Positions 43,356 to 53,132 of a DNA stretch of 64,000 bases are shown piece by piece. Within the stretch, counting starts at the first letter, position 1; each line of letters starts with the position of its first letter. The stretch is from the NCBI GenBank assembly GCA_025558095.1, contig JAIVFI010000020.1:558001-622000 (forward strand), read 5' to 3'. Made by a program: the position numbers and the translations under genes. The notes under the pieces are model-generated. The model saw nothing but the letters and a program-made list of their open reading frames with translations, ran no database searches and had not been told where the DNA came from. This DNA is from Hyaloraphidium curvatum. Lineage: Eukaryota; Monoblepharomycota; Hyaloraphidiomycetes; Hyaloraphidiales; Hyaloraphidiaceae.

Positions 43356-44861
43356 TCACGCCAGCTCCGGCGTCCCCGGCGCCTCGCTCCCCGCGCTCTC
43401 CGCCCCCGCGTCCGTCTTGCGCTTCTTGGTCGGCCGCTTGGGAATGTGCGCCCCCACGCCGTGCGTCCTCTCGGCCACGAGCAGGTCGCTCAGCATGGCC
43501 AGGGAGCAGATGGGGTTCTCGCGGCCGTCGCCGGTGCGGTACGACTTCATCTTGGCGGCCAGGTCGCGGGCCACGGCGAAGATGGACTCGCCGCCGGCCT
43601 CGACGCGGGCCTCGATGTGGCGCTGGATCTCCTGGAGGCGCTTCCACCGCGAGCGCATCTGCGAGTTGGTCAGCCACGAGGAGCCAAAGTGCCGCCTGAG
43701 CGTCGACAGGCTGGGCGTCTCGGCGTCGACCTTGTAGTAGGCCCACAGGCGCACGATGCCCGTCTCGACGTCGGACCAGAACTTGGGGTCCGCGGGGTCG
43801 GCGTTCTGCGGGCTGAACTGGCCCAGGGTGGGGATCGGGTACGTGTGCCAGAGGAACTCGGACCGCCGCACCAGGGGCAGGATCTGGTCCCACCCGGCGT
43901 CGGGCCCGAGCTCGGGACGCGGGAAGCCGCCAAGCACGGGGCCGTCGTAGAAGGCCTCGAGGGGGGGCATGCGGTACCGCGTGATGGCGGGGCGCGGGGC
44001 GCCGGGCGGCAGCGGGCCGGGGTCGAGCGTGTCCGACGGGACAAAGTGCAGGAAGCCCTCGCGCGAGCGGAACCAGTACCGCGCCTCGCGCACCCAGCCC
44101 TCGTCGCCCTCGGGGGCGTCGTCGTCGGCGCCGCCGTCGGCCTTGGCGGGGGCGGGGGTGCGGATTCCGAGGCGGGCGAGCACGTCGGCGTGCGGGGGCG
44201 GGGCGCCGCCGTCGCGGGCGAGCAGGCAGCCCAGCACGTCGGCGTACGAGGCCAGCAGCTCGTCGAGCTCGCGCTGCGCCTGCACGACGTCGTGGGCGGC
44301 CGAGGCGTAGCGTGCCCACACGGCGCGCTGGGCGTCGGGCATGCCGGCGGTGGCGTCGTCTGGGGGCGGCGGCGGGGCGTCGGGCTGCGTGGTGGTCGCG
44401 GTGATCCTGTTGATGGTGTCGATCACGGCGCACAGCCGCTGGCGGGCGGTGTCCTCGAGGGCGAGCACGCGGCCGAGCGAGGCGTCGTCGTGCGTGCTGC
44501 CTGCGGGGCTGCCGGGCGCGGGGCTGCCGGGCTCCGTGCCGTGGTCGAGGTCGCCGTGGCCCGGCTGCGTCGCGCCCGCGTGGTCGTCGAGCTGCTCCGC
44601 GTGGCCGACCATGCCGCCGAGCGCGCCGAGCGCGCCGAGCGCGTCGCCGTCCTCCGCGTCCGAGTGGTGCGGCAGCGCGGGCATCTCGCCGATGCCGCGG
44701 CCGCCCGCGCCGCCGCGGCCGCCCGCCGACGCGCCGTCGCTCGAGGGGAACAGCGGCTCGTCGAACCGCGCCGGCCCGAACGGGGCAAAGTCGTCCGCGC
44801 CGAAGAGGCCGTGCGGCGCGTCGTCCGACGACGCCGCGGGCACAACCACGCCGAGCTTCAT
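43356..44861 (-). CDS. GCR1_C-like DNA-binding regulator
   Basis: A 501-residue single-exon protein starting MKLGVVVPAASSDD. The first half is low-complexity (Gly/Ala/His/Asp). The C-terminal 130 residues read FWSDVETGIVRLWAYYKV, PSLSTLRRHFGSSWLTNSQ, RSRWKRLQEIQRHIEARVEA and GGESIFAVARDLAAKMKSY. This order (W..LW, PSLxxLxxxFGxxW, R..R..EI...IE, G.SI..A...LA) is that of the fungal GCR1 C-terminal domain, which binds DNA in glycolytic-gene activators. A basic tail (KRPTKKRKTD) is a likely nuclear signal. The match is from pattern memory and needs a profile search. Confidence 0.55.
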   Translation of the reverse strand: MKLGVVVPAASSDDAPHGLFGADDFAPFGPARFDEPLFPSSDGASAGGRGGAGGRGIGEMPALPHHSDAEDGDALGALGALGGMVGHAEQLDDHAGATQPGHGDLDHGTEPGSPAPGSPAGSTHDDASLGRVLALEDTARQRLCAVIDTINRITATTTQPDAPPPPPDDATAGMPDAQRAVWARYASAAHDVVQAQRELDELLASYADVLGCLLARDGGAPPPHADVLARLGIRTPAPAKADGGADDDAPEGDEGWVREARYWFRSREGFLHFVPSDTLDPGPLPPGAPRPAITRYRMPPLEAFYDGPVLGGFPRPELGPDAGWDQILPLVRRSEFLWHTYPIPTLGQFSPQNADPADPKFWSDVETGIVRLWAYYKVDAETPSLSTLRRHFGSSWLTNSQMRSRWKRLQEIQRHIEARVEAGGESIFAVARDLAAKMKSYRTGDGRENPICSLAMLSDLLVAERTHGVGAHIPKRPTKKRKTDAGAESAGSEAPGTPELA

Positions 44862-45303
44862 GTCCGCCGCGTCCGCAGAATGGAATTCAACTATGCCGTC
44901 CGCTTCCGGGATTCTTGGCCGTCGCCGCCGCCGCGGAATTCGAATTCGGAGAAGGAGCGGTTCTGGGACGGACGTCCATCACCCGTCAACGCGTCCCGGT
45001 CAGCTCCTAGACCACAAAAGAACAGGGAAGCAGTCCGAAAATTGAACGGAACAACAGAATGAATGGCAACTTCAAAAGACAATGTAAAAATCCGGCAGCT
45101 CAGATGTAACCCGCATGTGCACCAGATGTAACCCGCATGTGCACAACAGTCCACGTCCTCAGATGACTTTTCCAACCATACAGCCTCAACCAGCTTGGAT
45201 TGACGCCGGCTTGGATTGACGCCGGTTACCCACCCGAGCCATACAAGTAAGCTACCGGTGTTGACCGCCCTGCCGTCCGACCCGGCATCCACACCCTCGC
45301 CCG
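44862..45303. other. intergenic with two tandem duplications
   Basis: No gene seen. It contains a perfect 22-bp unit repeated twice in tandem (45101-45122 and 45123-45144) and a perfect 16-bp unit repeated twice (45193-45208 and 45209-45224). It lies downstream of the FMO and upstream of the GCR1_C-like gene, so it may hold the latter's promoter. Confidence 0.6.
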
Positions 45304-47079
45304 CTACAGCCTACCCCTGGCCTGCGCCCCCCCCGCTGGTATCTCCACGCCCCCGGGCAGCTCGACCACGTACTCCCTCCCCCAATCCGTCTCCCTCTCC
45401 AGCGACGCCGCGTACTCCTTGAACGTGCCCGGGTACCCCGCCGAGGGCATCATCGTCGGGTCGCGCTGGTTGAACCTGGATCGGGGGTCATCGTCCTCCG
45501 CCAGCGGGGCGCACAGGCAAGGGAGGAACACGCACCAGCTCGTGCACCCGGCGGTGAACACGTACCCCTTGAGCCCCTCCGCCAACCACCGCATGTACTG
45601 TTCCTCCGCCTCTGGTCTCGGCCTGATGGACGGCAACGGGCCCCCCGGCTCCCGCATCCCCGCCGCCTTCTCCAGCATCCGCACCAGGTACGCCGCCTGC
45701 ACTTCCACGCCGTAGCACACCGGGTAGATGGGCGAATGGCACGTCCAGGTCGCGAACGAGTTGGGCTGGGTGCTGGTGCAGACGCTGTACAGGTGCGTGT
45801 TGCGGCGGCCGCCCTGCCACGCGTCCGAGAGGAGCACGCCGTCCAGGCCCCGTTGGGGGAAGGGCGGAAGCATGGTGACGTTGTAGCCCGTGCAGAGGAC
45901 GAGCACGTCGCAGGGCACTTCGGTGCCGTCCGAGAGGTGCACCGTGCGCTCCGACATGCGCTTGATGGACGCCACCCTGAGCTCCACATTCGGCTGGTTG
46001 AAGCACTGGGCAAAGTCGTCCGTCGGGCAGGGCCGCTTGCACGCGAACGGGAACGGGAACCGCAGCGCCTCGTAGTCCTTCCTGCTCTTCAGGCTCCACC
46101 ACAGGCTCCAGTCCGACACCCGGCTGACGACGAACTGCTGCACGCTGTTTTTCCTGAACGCCGGCTCGAGGGTGCTGGAGAAGCCGCGAAGGAGGGACTG
46201 CCGGTGCGCTTCGAGCGCCGCGGGGTCCGAGGCGAACCTGGCGCGCTGCGCGGGGGTGTATTCGGGGTTGCCGCCGCGGGGGACGTACGGGGTCGAGGTG
46301 CGCTGGAGGACGGTGATCCTGTTGTGCGGGTGGCGCGCGAGGGAGGGGAGGATCTGCACCGAGGAGGAGCCGGTGCCGACAAGGACGACGTGGGTCACAC
46401 CGGAGGCCGGATCGGCGGGAACGGTGTGGTCCCAGGTCGTGTCCCACTGCACCGAAGAACGCGTCAGGTGGATCAGGGTAATGGCGATTTGGGAGGAACC
46501 CACCCGCGCAGAGTGCATCTTGCGGCCCTTGAAGCCTTCGATGTTTGGCAGCTCGGGCCACGCGGGCTCGTTGACAAAGCCCGTGCACCTGACGAGCCAC
46601 TCGGCTTCGACCTTTTCCGCTGTCCCCGTGGGCACGATGACCGGGATCCCCTTGCGTTCGCTCCCGGTCACGGGCCTCCCGAACCCGTCCACGAACTCGG
46701 TCCGCACGTGCTGGACGTCCAGCACCCACAAATTCCTCGCCCCGTCCCAGGTCGCCGCCGCCACCCTCTTCCCGGTCTCCACCGCCGCCTCGAACCCGAC
46801 CTCCCTGGCCACCATGCCGACGTACTCCCTGACCTCCTCCCCGGGGGCGAATTTCCTGCTCCATCCCGCGTGCGGCGCCCACTCGAACGTGTAGGTATGC
46901 GCCTCGTTGTCCAGCCCCACCCCCGGGTACCGCGCATCGTGCCACGTCCCGCCCGTCGCGTCGGACCTTTCGAACACGCGCACGGAAGCGAACCCGGCGA
47001 GCCGCAGGCGCCGGAAGACCGAGACGGCGCAGACGCCGGCGCCGACGACGGCGATGCGGACGTCGGCGCGGGAGGACAT
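45304..47079 (-). CDS. flavin-containing monooxygenase, Baeyer-Villiger type
   Basis: Two exons (47079-46504 and 46446-45304) join over a 57-nt intron to 572 residues. The N-terminus MSSRADVRIAVVGAGVCAVS is the FAD-binding strand; the usual third glycine of GxGxxG is Ala here. GTWHDARYPGVGLD follows. Splicing rebuilds FKGRKMHSARWDTTWD, the FxGxxxHxxxW fingerprint of type I Baeyer-Villiger monooxygenases, with the intron between HSAR and WDT. VLVGTGSSSVQILPSLA is the NADPH site. DVLVLCTGYN and the C-terminal half fit the family. Such enzymes insert oxygen next to a ketone using FAD, NADPH and O2. The 57-nt intron is in frame and without stops. The longer frame upstream of ATG 47079 belongs to the duplicated upstream region. 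Confidence 0.85.
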   Translation of the reverse strand: MSSRADVRIAVVGAGVCAVSVFRRLRLAGFASVRVFERSDATGGTWHDARYPGVGLDNEAHTYTFEWAPHAGWSRKFAPGEEVREYVGMVAREVGFEAAVETGKRVAAATWDGARNLWVLDVQHVRTEFVDGFGRPVTGSERKGIPVIVPTGTAEKVEAEWLVRCTGFVNEPAWPELPNIEGFKGRKMHSARVGSSQIAITLIHLTRSSVQWDTTWDHTVPADPASGVTHVVLVGTGSSSVQILPSLARHPHNRITVLQRTSTPYVPRGGNPEYTPAQRARFASDPAALEAHRQSLLRGFSSTLEPAFRKNSVQQFVVSRVSDWSLWWSLKSRKDYEALRFPFPFACKRPCPTDDFAQCFNQPNVELRVASIKRMSERTVHLSDGTEVPCDVLVLCTGYNVTMLPPFPQRGLDGVLLSDAWQGGRRNTHLYSVCTSTQPNSFATWTCHSPIYPVCYGVEVQAAYLVRMLEKAAGMREPGGPLPSIRPRPEAEEQYMRWLAEGLKGYVFTAGCTSWCVFLPCLCAPLAEDDDPRSRFNQRDPTMMPSAGYPGTFKEYAASLERETDWGREYVVELPGGVEIPAGGAQARGRL

Positions 47080-47619
47080 GGCGGGAGGGGGGCAGGGCGG
47101 GAGACAGGGCGGCGGGTGGCGGGCGTGTTGGCGCCGCTTGGGCGTCCACGATGGTTCTTTGCGCAAGTACCCCGGGTACGCGAACCGGATGCCTGCCGCG
47201 GATGAAGACATCTGGCTTCCATCCGGGCATTGCTCCGATCGCCCTCCTGCGATCGCGGTGTCTGCATAGAGCCAGCACCGAGGCAAGGCGGCCCTGTCCA
47301 TGCCCGCGCGGCGCGGCGCAGGCAGCAGGGCTTCGACCATCCAGGACGATGAACCCCTTCCAGTGCCCTTCCATTGACGTGTCGCGGTTCAGTGACGGTT
47401 TCTGGCGGGGTGTGTCCCAATTTGGGGACCCGAGAACTCCGCCCGCCTGCGGCCCAGGCGCTGCGCCCCTTCCAGGGTCCGCTCAAGAAGGGACACAAGG
47501 ACACCTTCCGCCCGCCCAGCAGCGCTCCCGCCGGTCTCCGCACCCGCCGGCCCATCGGCACTCGTCCCGCCGCAACGACAGCCTTCCCGACCCCGTGCCG
47601 CCGCAGCGCCCGCGCCGCC

Positions 47620-49397
47620 ATGGCCCGCCGCGCCGCCGCCGCCGCCGTCCTCGGCCTCGCCCTCCTCGCCGGAACCGCCGACGCCCAGAACAACGAATAT
47701 TCTCCTTGGGTGCCCAATCTGCCCGCCGGCTACGTCATGCAGGTGCGCCCGCGGCCCCCGGCCGGCCCCGCCCCGCCCGCCGCAGCGTCCCTGATCCCCC
47801 ATCGGCCGTCATCACCAGTTCATCGGCTGCCGCGCGACAAACGCCGACCTCCCCACCGTGTGCAAGGTGGTCTTTGGCGACAAGAACGGCGACGGATGGT
47901 CAATCGCCGAGTGGGAGGGCATGCAGCCTGGTGGGTGTCCCCCTGGCCGGGAGGCGGACCTGTCAGGCCCCGGCTGCGGGCTGTGGCTGTCGGCACCGGA
48001 ACGAATCTGACGAGCTCCTCCGCTTTCTCCTTCTCATCTGCAGACCGCGACGGTTGCCGCGGCGACCTCCCCTGGGGCTCGTGGTGCGCCGTCTTCTCCC
48101 CCCAGGTCACCAACACGGCCTGCATCCGTTCGTGCGACGACGGAGGCAACTACGTCCTCGCCGGCGAGTACCGCACCGGCGGCAGCGGCGTCGACTCGAC
48201 CAGGATCGCGTGCCTGGGCTCGGACCCCCGGACCTGCACGTGGTTCTCCGACGCCACGTGCTCGGTGCTGATGCCGCTCTCCAAGCCCGTGACCACGGTC
48301 GCGTACGAGATCCTCTGCCCGGCCGACGCCGGCCTCGGTCGCGGGTGGTGCGCTGCGGCCTACAAGACCATCGTCGCGGGACTGCCCCAGGAGGTGTGTG
48401 GGCCTTCCGACTCGGCGTGATCATCGGTTGATCTCGTCCCGCCAGACCTGCGCCGCGCCTCCTCCGCCGCCCGGCTGCACCGCGCCCACCGGCGGCCCCA
48501 ACTACGGGGGCAGCCAGTGGACCTGCGTTGCCGATGCCTACGGTTCCGGTACCTTTGTCCCCGTCAAGGTGGGCTATCCGGAATCAGCTCGCTAACGGCC
48601 TGATCTGACCTCGATTTGTTAGCTCGCCGCCGGCGGCAACGCGGCCTGCATGAGCACCAACTCCAAGGACTGCATGTGGACCTCCAAGGACTGCTGCGAG
48701 AGCCTCGCCCGCACCGGCGACGGCACCACGCCCTACCTCGAGTGCGGCGGCATCCACTACGCCGTGTGGGGCGTGACCGGCTACGAGGATCCCCAAGGGT
48801 TAGTTGTCCCCGCCAACCTCACTGTCCATCAAGTTGACCGCGCCCCATCGCCTCCAGCTGGTGCATGCAGGCCCTCCGCGCCCTCGGCGGCGGCGTTCCC
48901 CCTCCCCCTCCCCCGCCCCCCAACGGCGTCCGCACCTGCACCAAGGTCTTCGAGGGCCAGTGCGTCGGCAGCCGCACCACCCCTACCTCCTGGTCCGCGT
49001 ACCAGTACTGCACCGTCAACGCCGGCGGCAACTTCGTCTCGTACGAAACCTACTCGCAGCCCCCCGGGCTGCCGTGTGGACCGTTCTCGGCCATCGCGGA
49101 CATCACCTGCACCGTGCCGTGCGACTACGGGCGCAACACGGTGTTCGACACCAAGTTCTCCGCCACCACGCCGTGCAACATGTGGGTCCCTCCCGGGCGC
49201 CGTCCCGGCAGGCCGTGCTCACGCCTCCCCGGGATCGCAGCGGCACGCCCAACTTCCAGTCCGACGCGCTGCGCTACTGTTCCGACACGTGCGCGCTGCC
49301 CACGCTGGCGGGGACGATCGAGGCCGGCAACAGCCTGGCCAACGTGGAATGCAGGGGGGAGAACCAGCTCTACTGCAAGTGCGGCAAGTGGGTGTGA
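47620..49397 (+). CDS. secreted Cys-rich protein, seven exons
   Basis: Seven exons (47620-47742, 47819-47930, 48044-48393, 48446-48568, 48623-48798, 48858-49181, 49241-49397) give 454 residues. MARRAAAAAVLGLALLAG is a signal peptide. The mature part has more than 30 Cys in modules, with FIGCRATNADLPTVCKVVFG, DLPWGSWCAVFSPQVTNTAC, NAACMSTNSKDCMWTSKDCC and YCSDTCALPTL among them. A run of eight Pro (GGGVPPPPPPPPNG) divides the last two modules. The FGDKNGDGWS stretch looks like a calcium-binding loop. No known family. It is probably extracellular or wall-associated. Its upstream region and exon 1 are duplicated at 26.5-27.2 kb. The last intron's exact donor has an alternative 1 nt away. Confidence 0.7.
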
Positions 49398-49541
49398 GGG
49401 GCAGGCAGGCCCGGAAAAAATCGCTGCTGCGTCGTCGTCTGTATTCGTTCTACGTAATGCAGGGAATTTTCGTGTTGAACCTTCCCAGTCCGATTGAGTC
49501 ACACTGTTCCGGGCTTGTACGAGTTGCCCCCCTCCAGCGAA

Positions 49542-52500
49542 TCAAGTCAAGGTGGCCGTTGCGGTGGTGCTCGTGCGAGGCAGCGCGGTGCAGGTCACCG
49601 ACGCCGACGCCGGCAGCGTCGGGCCAAAGTTGAATGTCGAGCTCGCCGGCCCCGCGGCCGCCCCCGAGCAGCGGGGCGCCGTGGTCGGGACCGCCGTGAC
49701 GGCCTGCACCATCGGCACCCCCGAAACCTTCGAGAACACGATCCCGAACGGGCCGTTCCCGACCGCACCGACGGCGGAGTTGGCGCCGGGCTGGAAGCGG
49801 TACAGCCCGTACAAGATCCGGAGGTTGATGCTGCTCGCCGGCTCGCCGAGCTCGGGGACGGCGTATCCGATCACGCGCGGGTTGGACACGGTCCCGTACG
49901 ATGCATCGTACTCGGCCCAGATGAGCGTGATCTTATAGCAGCCCGGGTCCATGGTCAGCGAGAGGACGCACTCCGAGGTACCGTTGGCGCCGGCAAAGAG
50001 GATGGCGCCCTCGAGGAGGGAGTCCACGTCGTCTGAGACGGGTTGATTGGTCGTTCGATCGGTGTAGGTGATGTCGGGGGTCATTTCAAAGTAGTAGTCG
50101 TCCGTGGCGAGGACGGTCGTGATTGTCGGGCCCGCGGTGGTGCTTGACCATGGCGTGGTCTGGCGGCGGAGGCATTAGCAGGAAAGCGCCATCGGAAAGC
50201 CGGTACGCACAGATGTGACGGTGAAGGACGTGGTCGAGGTGCTAGACAGCATCAACGAAGATGCCGTGAACGAGCTGCTCGCTGTCGTCTCCGAGGTACT
50301 CGTCAAGGTTTCCGAGGTGCTGGAGAGCGTAGAGCTGGACACCGTGGACGAAGTGCTCGTCAGAGTTTCCGACGTGCTAGTCAGCGTGGAACTGCTCGGG
50401 GTCTGCGAAGTGGTGCTGGGCGCCTCCGTAGTGGTAGCAGTCAGAGAACTTGTACTGGGCGTCTCCGACGTCGTAGCAGTCAACGAGGTTGTGCTGGGGG
50501 ATGCTGATGTGGTCGCGGTGAGCGAGCTGGTGCTGGGAGTCTCCGAAGATGTGAAAGTCAGCGAACTGCTGCTCGGCGTCTCCGACGTGCTTGCCGTCCA
50601 AGAGCTCGTCGTGCGCGATTCAGAAGATGTAGCAGTCAGCGAACTGCTGCTCTGCGTCTCCGACGTGCTTGCCGTCCAAGAGCTCGTCGTACGCGATTCA
50701 GAAGATGTGGCAGTCAGAGAGCTGCTGCTCGGCGTCTCCGACGTGCTTGCCGTCCAAGAGCTCGTCGTGCGCGACTTAGAAGATGTGGCAGTCAGAGAGC
50801 TGCTGCTCGGCGTTCCGGACGCCGTCGCCGTCCGGCTTTGGGATTCGGAGGCAGTCGCAGTCCAGCTCTGGCTCTCGCTGGTCGTTGCCGTCAAGCTTTG
50901 GCTCTCGCTGGTCGTGGCTGTCAGACTCTGGGACTTCGACTTCGTCCCCGTCAAGCTTTGCGATTCCGAGGTGGTGGCCGTCAAGCTCTGCGATTCCGAG
51001 GTCGTCGCGGTCAGGGTCTGGCTCTCGCTGGCCGTGACAGTCAGGCTCTGGGACTCTGACGTCGTCGCCGTCGAGCTCTGTGATTCCGACGTTGTCAAGG
51101 TCGCCGAGGCAATCTCGCTGGTCGTGAGGCTCCGAGTCTCCGATGCCGTAGTAGCTGTCTCGCTTTGGGATTCCGAGGTGGATGCCGTGGCAGAAGCAGA
51201 TTCGCTGGTCGTCACCGTCAAGCTCCGCGACTCGGAGGTCGTCAGGCTGGCCGATGCAGTCTCGCTGGCCGTCAAGCTCCGGCTCTCACTGCTCGTCGCC
51301 GTCAAGCTCAGCGATTCCGAGGTGGTGGTCGTCAGGCTCTGCGATTCCGAGGTCGTGGCAGTCCGGCTCCTGGAATCGGAGGTGGTAACGGAAGTACTGC
51401 TGGCGATCGCTGCCGTACTCGGCGATAATGTCGTGACCAATTGCGTCGCCGAGGCGCTACTTGTCCCCGCGGTCCGCGTCCGAGAATCCGTGCTGCTGGA
51501 CCGTTTCAACAAGTTCGTGGTCAACGAAGCAGATGAGGTGCTCGACGAAGATGCCGGCGGCACGGGAACCTCGATCTCTCCTCCGGGGAGCCGTCCGTCG
51601 GGCGAAGCCGTCCCGTTCCAAAGGATCGGCCCCATGGCCCTCGCAAGTCCGACGGTTTGCCCCGGCAGCACGGATCCGGAAACGGAGAAGAAGCCGGAGG
51701 AGTCCGAGGTGGTTTGGTTGAGCACGGATTGCCGTGCTGCGAGCCGGGTTCGGGGGAGGAGAAGAAGCAGGAGGGCTTCGAAAGACAGGGGGGCGTCGAT
51801 GCCCGGCGAGAAGGTTCCGTCCCCGTTGTTGTCGATGAAGCTTTTCGCCAAGGGCACGAAGGTCAGCCGGAGACCGGGGAAGATCGAAGGGAGGGAACCC
51901 ACAGCCGTCCGCGGATGACGTTCAAAACGGGCACCACGGGGATCGTGACGGTCTTTCGGATCGTGGTCGTCCTCCGAATGGTCCGAGTTTTCGTCCTCCT
52001 GATCGTCGTCGACCGCGTAACCGTCCTTCGCGGCAGGCAGCACGCGGCGGCGCTTCCCGTCCCTCGAAATCCAACGTTGGCCCCGGGCGGGCATACGGGA
52101 CACAAGTGACGCGCGTACAGCTCCATGAATGTCGCCGAATGATCCTCCCCGGACAGCTCCGACTCGGGTTCGGTGTCCCGACGAGAGAGCCCGTGATCCC
52201 GGCCGTGCCGCGGCTCCTCGGGGCCGTCTCGGAGTTCCCACTCGTCGTCATCCTCGACGAGTCTCCCAAGAGTGAGATCCACTCCCCTGAGGGCGACGTT
52301 GGTCCCCGATACGGTTACGGTGCGCGTCCGCCGAAAGGTCGTGATTCGGGTCCGCGTGGAAAAGGAGGTGCGGGACACGACCACCGTCCGCGCCGATCGT
52401 CGGGCACTTGCAGAGGGGAAGCCAATCAGTTCCCTCGCTTCCGACGCGTCTTCGGGGAGGCGTCTTACCAGCAGCAGCCCTGCGCGTTCGCGTAGAATCC

Positions 52501-52854
52501 CCCGGGCCGGCTGCGGCGGCGGGGACGAATCGCACGTCAGCCTCTCGGAAAAGACGGCGGGAAGCCAGAGACGCGGTCCCGACCGCTGGGGAGCGGGGGC
52601 GGACGCGATACTCACCACTGCTGGGCGACGGTCCAGCGGTTGTCCCGGGCGGGATTGACGCTCGCGTCAACCAAAGCGGGCCAACCTCGCGCGCCGAGCA
52701 GAGCGGCCGCGACTGCCGAAATACTCAAATTGGGAAGGCGCAGCTGAGCAATTCGAGGGCGATTTAAGCCAGACGCTGCTCCTGCGTGTCCGGCGAGGGA
52801 TGGAGAGAAAACCGCGAGCAGAAGAAGCGCGGCCCTCAACCACTCGAAGCGCAT
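49542..52854 (-). CDS. mucin-like repeat protein with SdrD-B-like domain
   Basis: Read as at least five exons. Exon 1 (52854-52616) has a signal peptide, MRFEWLRAALLLLAVFSPSL. Exon 2 (52510-52469) is Cys-rich (GGFYANAQGCCW). Exon 3 (from 52406) has Arg/Thr/Val alternation (RTVTRSTTIRRTKTRTIRRT). Near 51.90-51.94 kb the frame changes, by an intron or a frameshift I could not resolve. Then comes FIDNNGDGTFSPGID, a calcium-loop pattern like the SdrD B repeat. A long Ser/Thr/Glu repeat region follows. Exon 5 (50159-49542) is joined by a 51-nt intron and holds a globular domain (MDPGCYKITLIWAEYDASYG). No GPI signal or TM anchor ends it. Likely a secreted, heavily O-glycosylated adhesin or coat protein. 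Confidence 0.65.
50215..51480 (-). repeat. coding minisatellite, SES-type repeats
   Basis: Within the mucin-like gene. Going 5' to 3' on the coding strand, units of 10 residues (TATTSESQSL, 30 nt) change to units of 26 residues (78 nt: an SSLTATSSESRTTSSW half, then TASTSETP). Shorter units of about 16 residues built on SLTATTSETPST follow. Three repeat classes in order suggest separate rounds of expansion. The same bases are stop-free on the opposite strand. Confidence 0.85.
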
Positions 52855-53132
52855 CGCGGAAGGCCACGGCGCCGAGTCTTCCGCAACTGAGCGCGAGAAG
52901 GCCGGGCTGATTTGCCAAAGGACCGTCAATACGGCGAATTTTGATTCCGGGGCTGGGGGATTGCCCGCCACCCTTCATCAGCCCGGTGCGGAGAATCCGG
53001 AACTCGCGCCCGTCGAACACCGGGGGCTTTGCTCCAATTCCTACACTAACCGCCCAAGGATGAGGGGGGCCGAGAGCGGGCTACGATGAAGTCAATCCGA
53101 CACAAGAATGTATAAGCAAACTCGGTGATATC
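52855..53132. promoter_or_regulatory. upstream region of the mucin-like gene
   Basis: About 280 bases between the mucin-like start and the kinase stop, both minus strand. Likely the mucin promoter and kinase 3' end. No element recognised. Confidence 0.3.

Noticed and set aside
45488-47374. 628-codon minus-strand frame overlapping the FMO
   Set aside because: A shifted frame of the FMO gene; lacks the FAD and NADPH motifs found in the chosen frame.
50215-51918. 567-codon plus-strand frame rich in Val, Leu and Ser
   Set aside because: It is the exact antisense of the Ser/Thr repeat array of the mucin-like gene, which has a signal peptide, splice junctions and a globular end on the minus strand.
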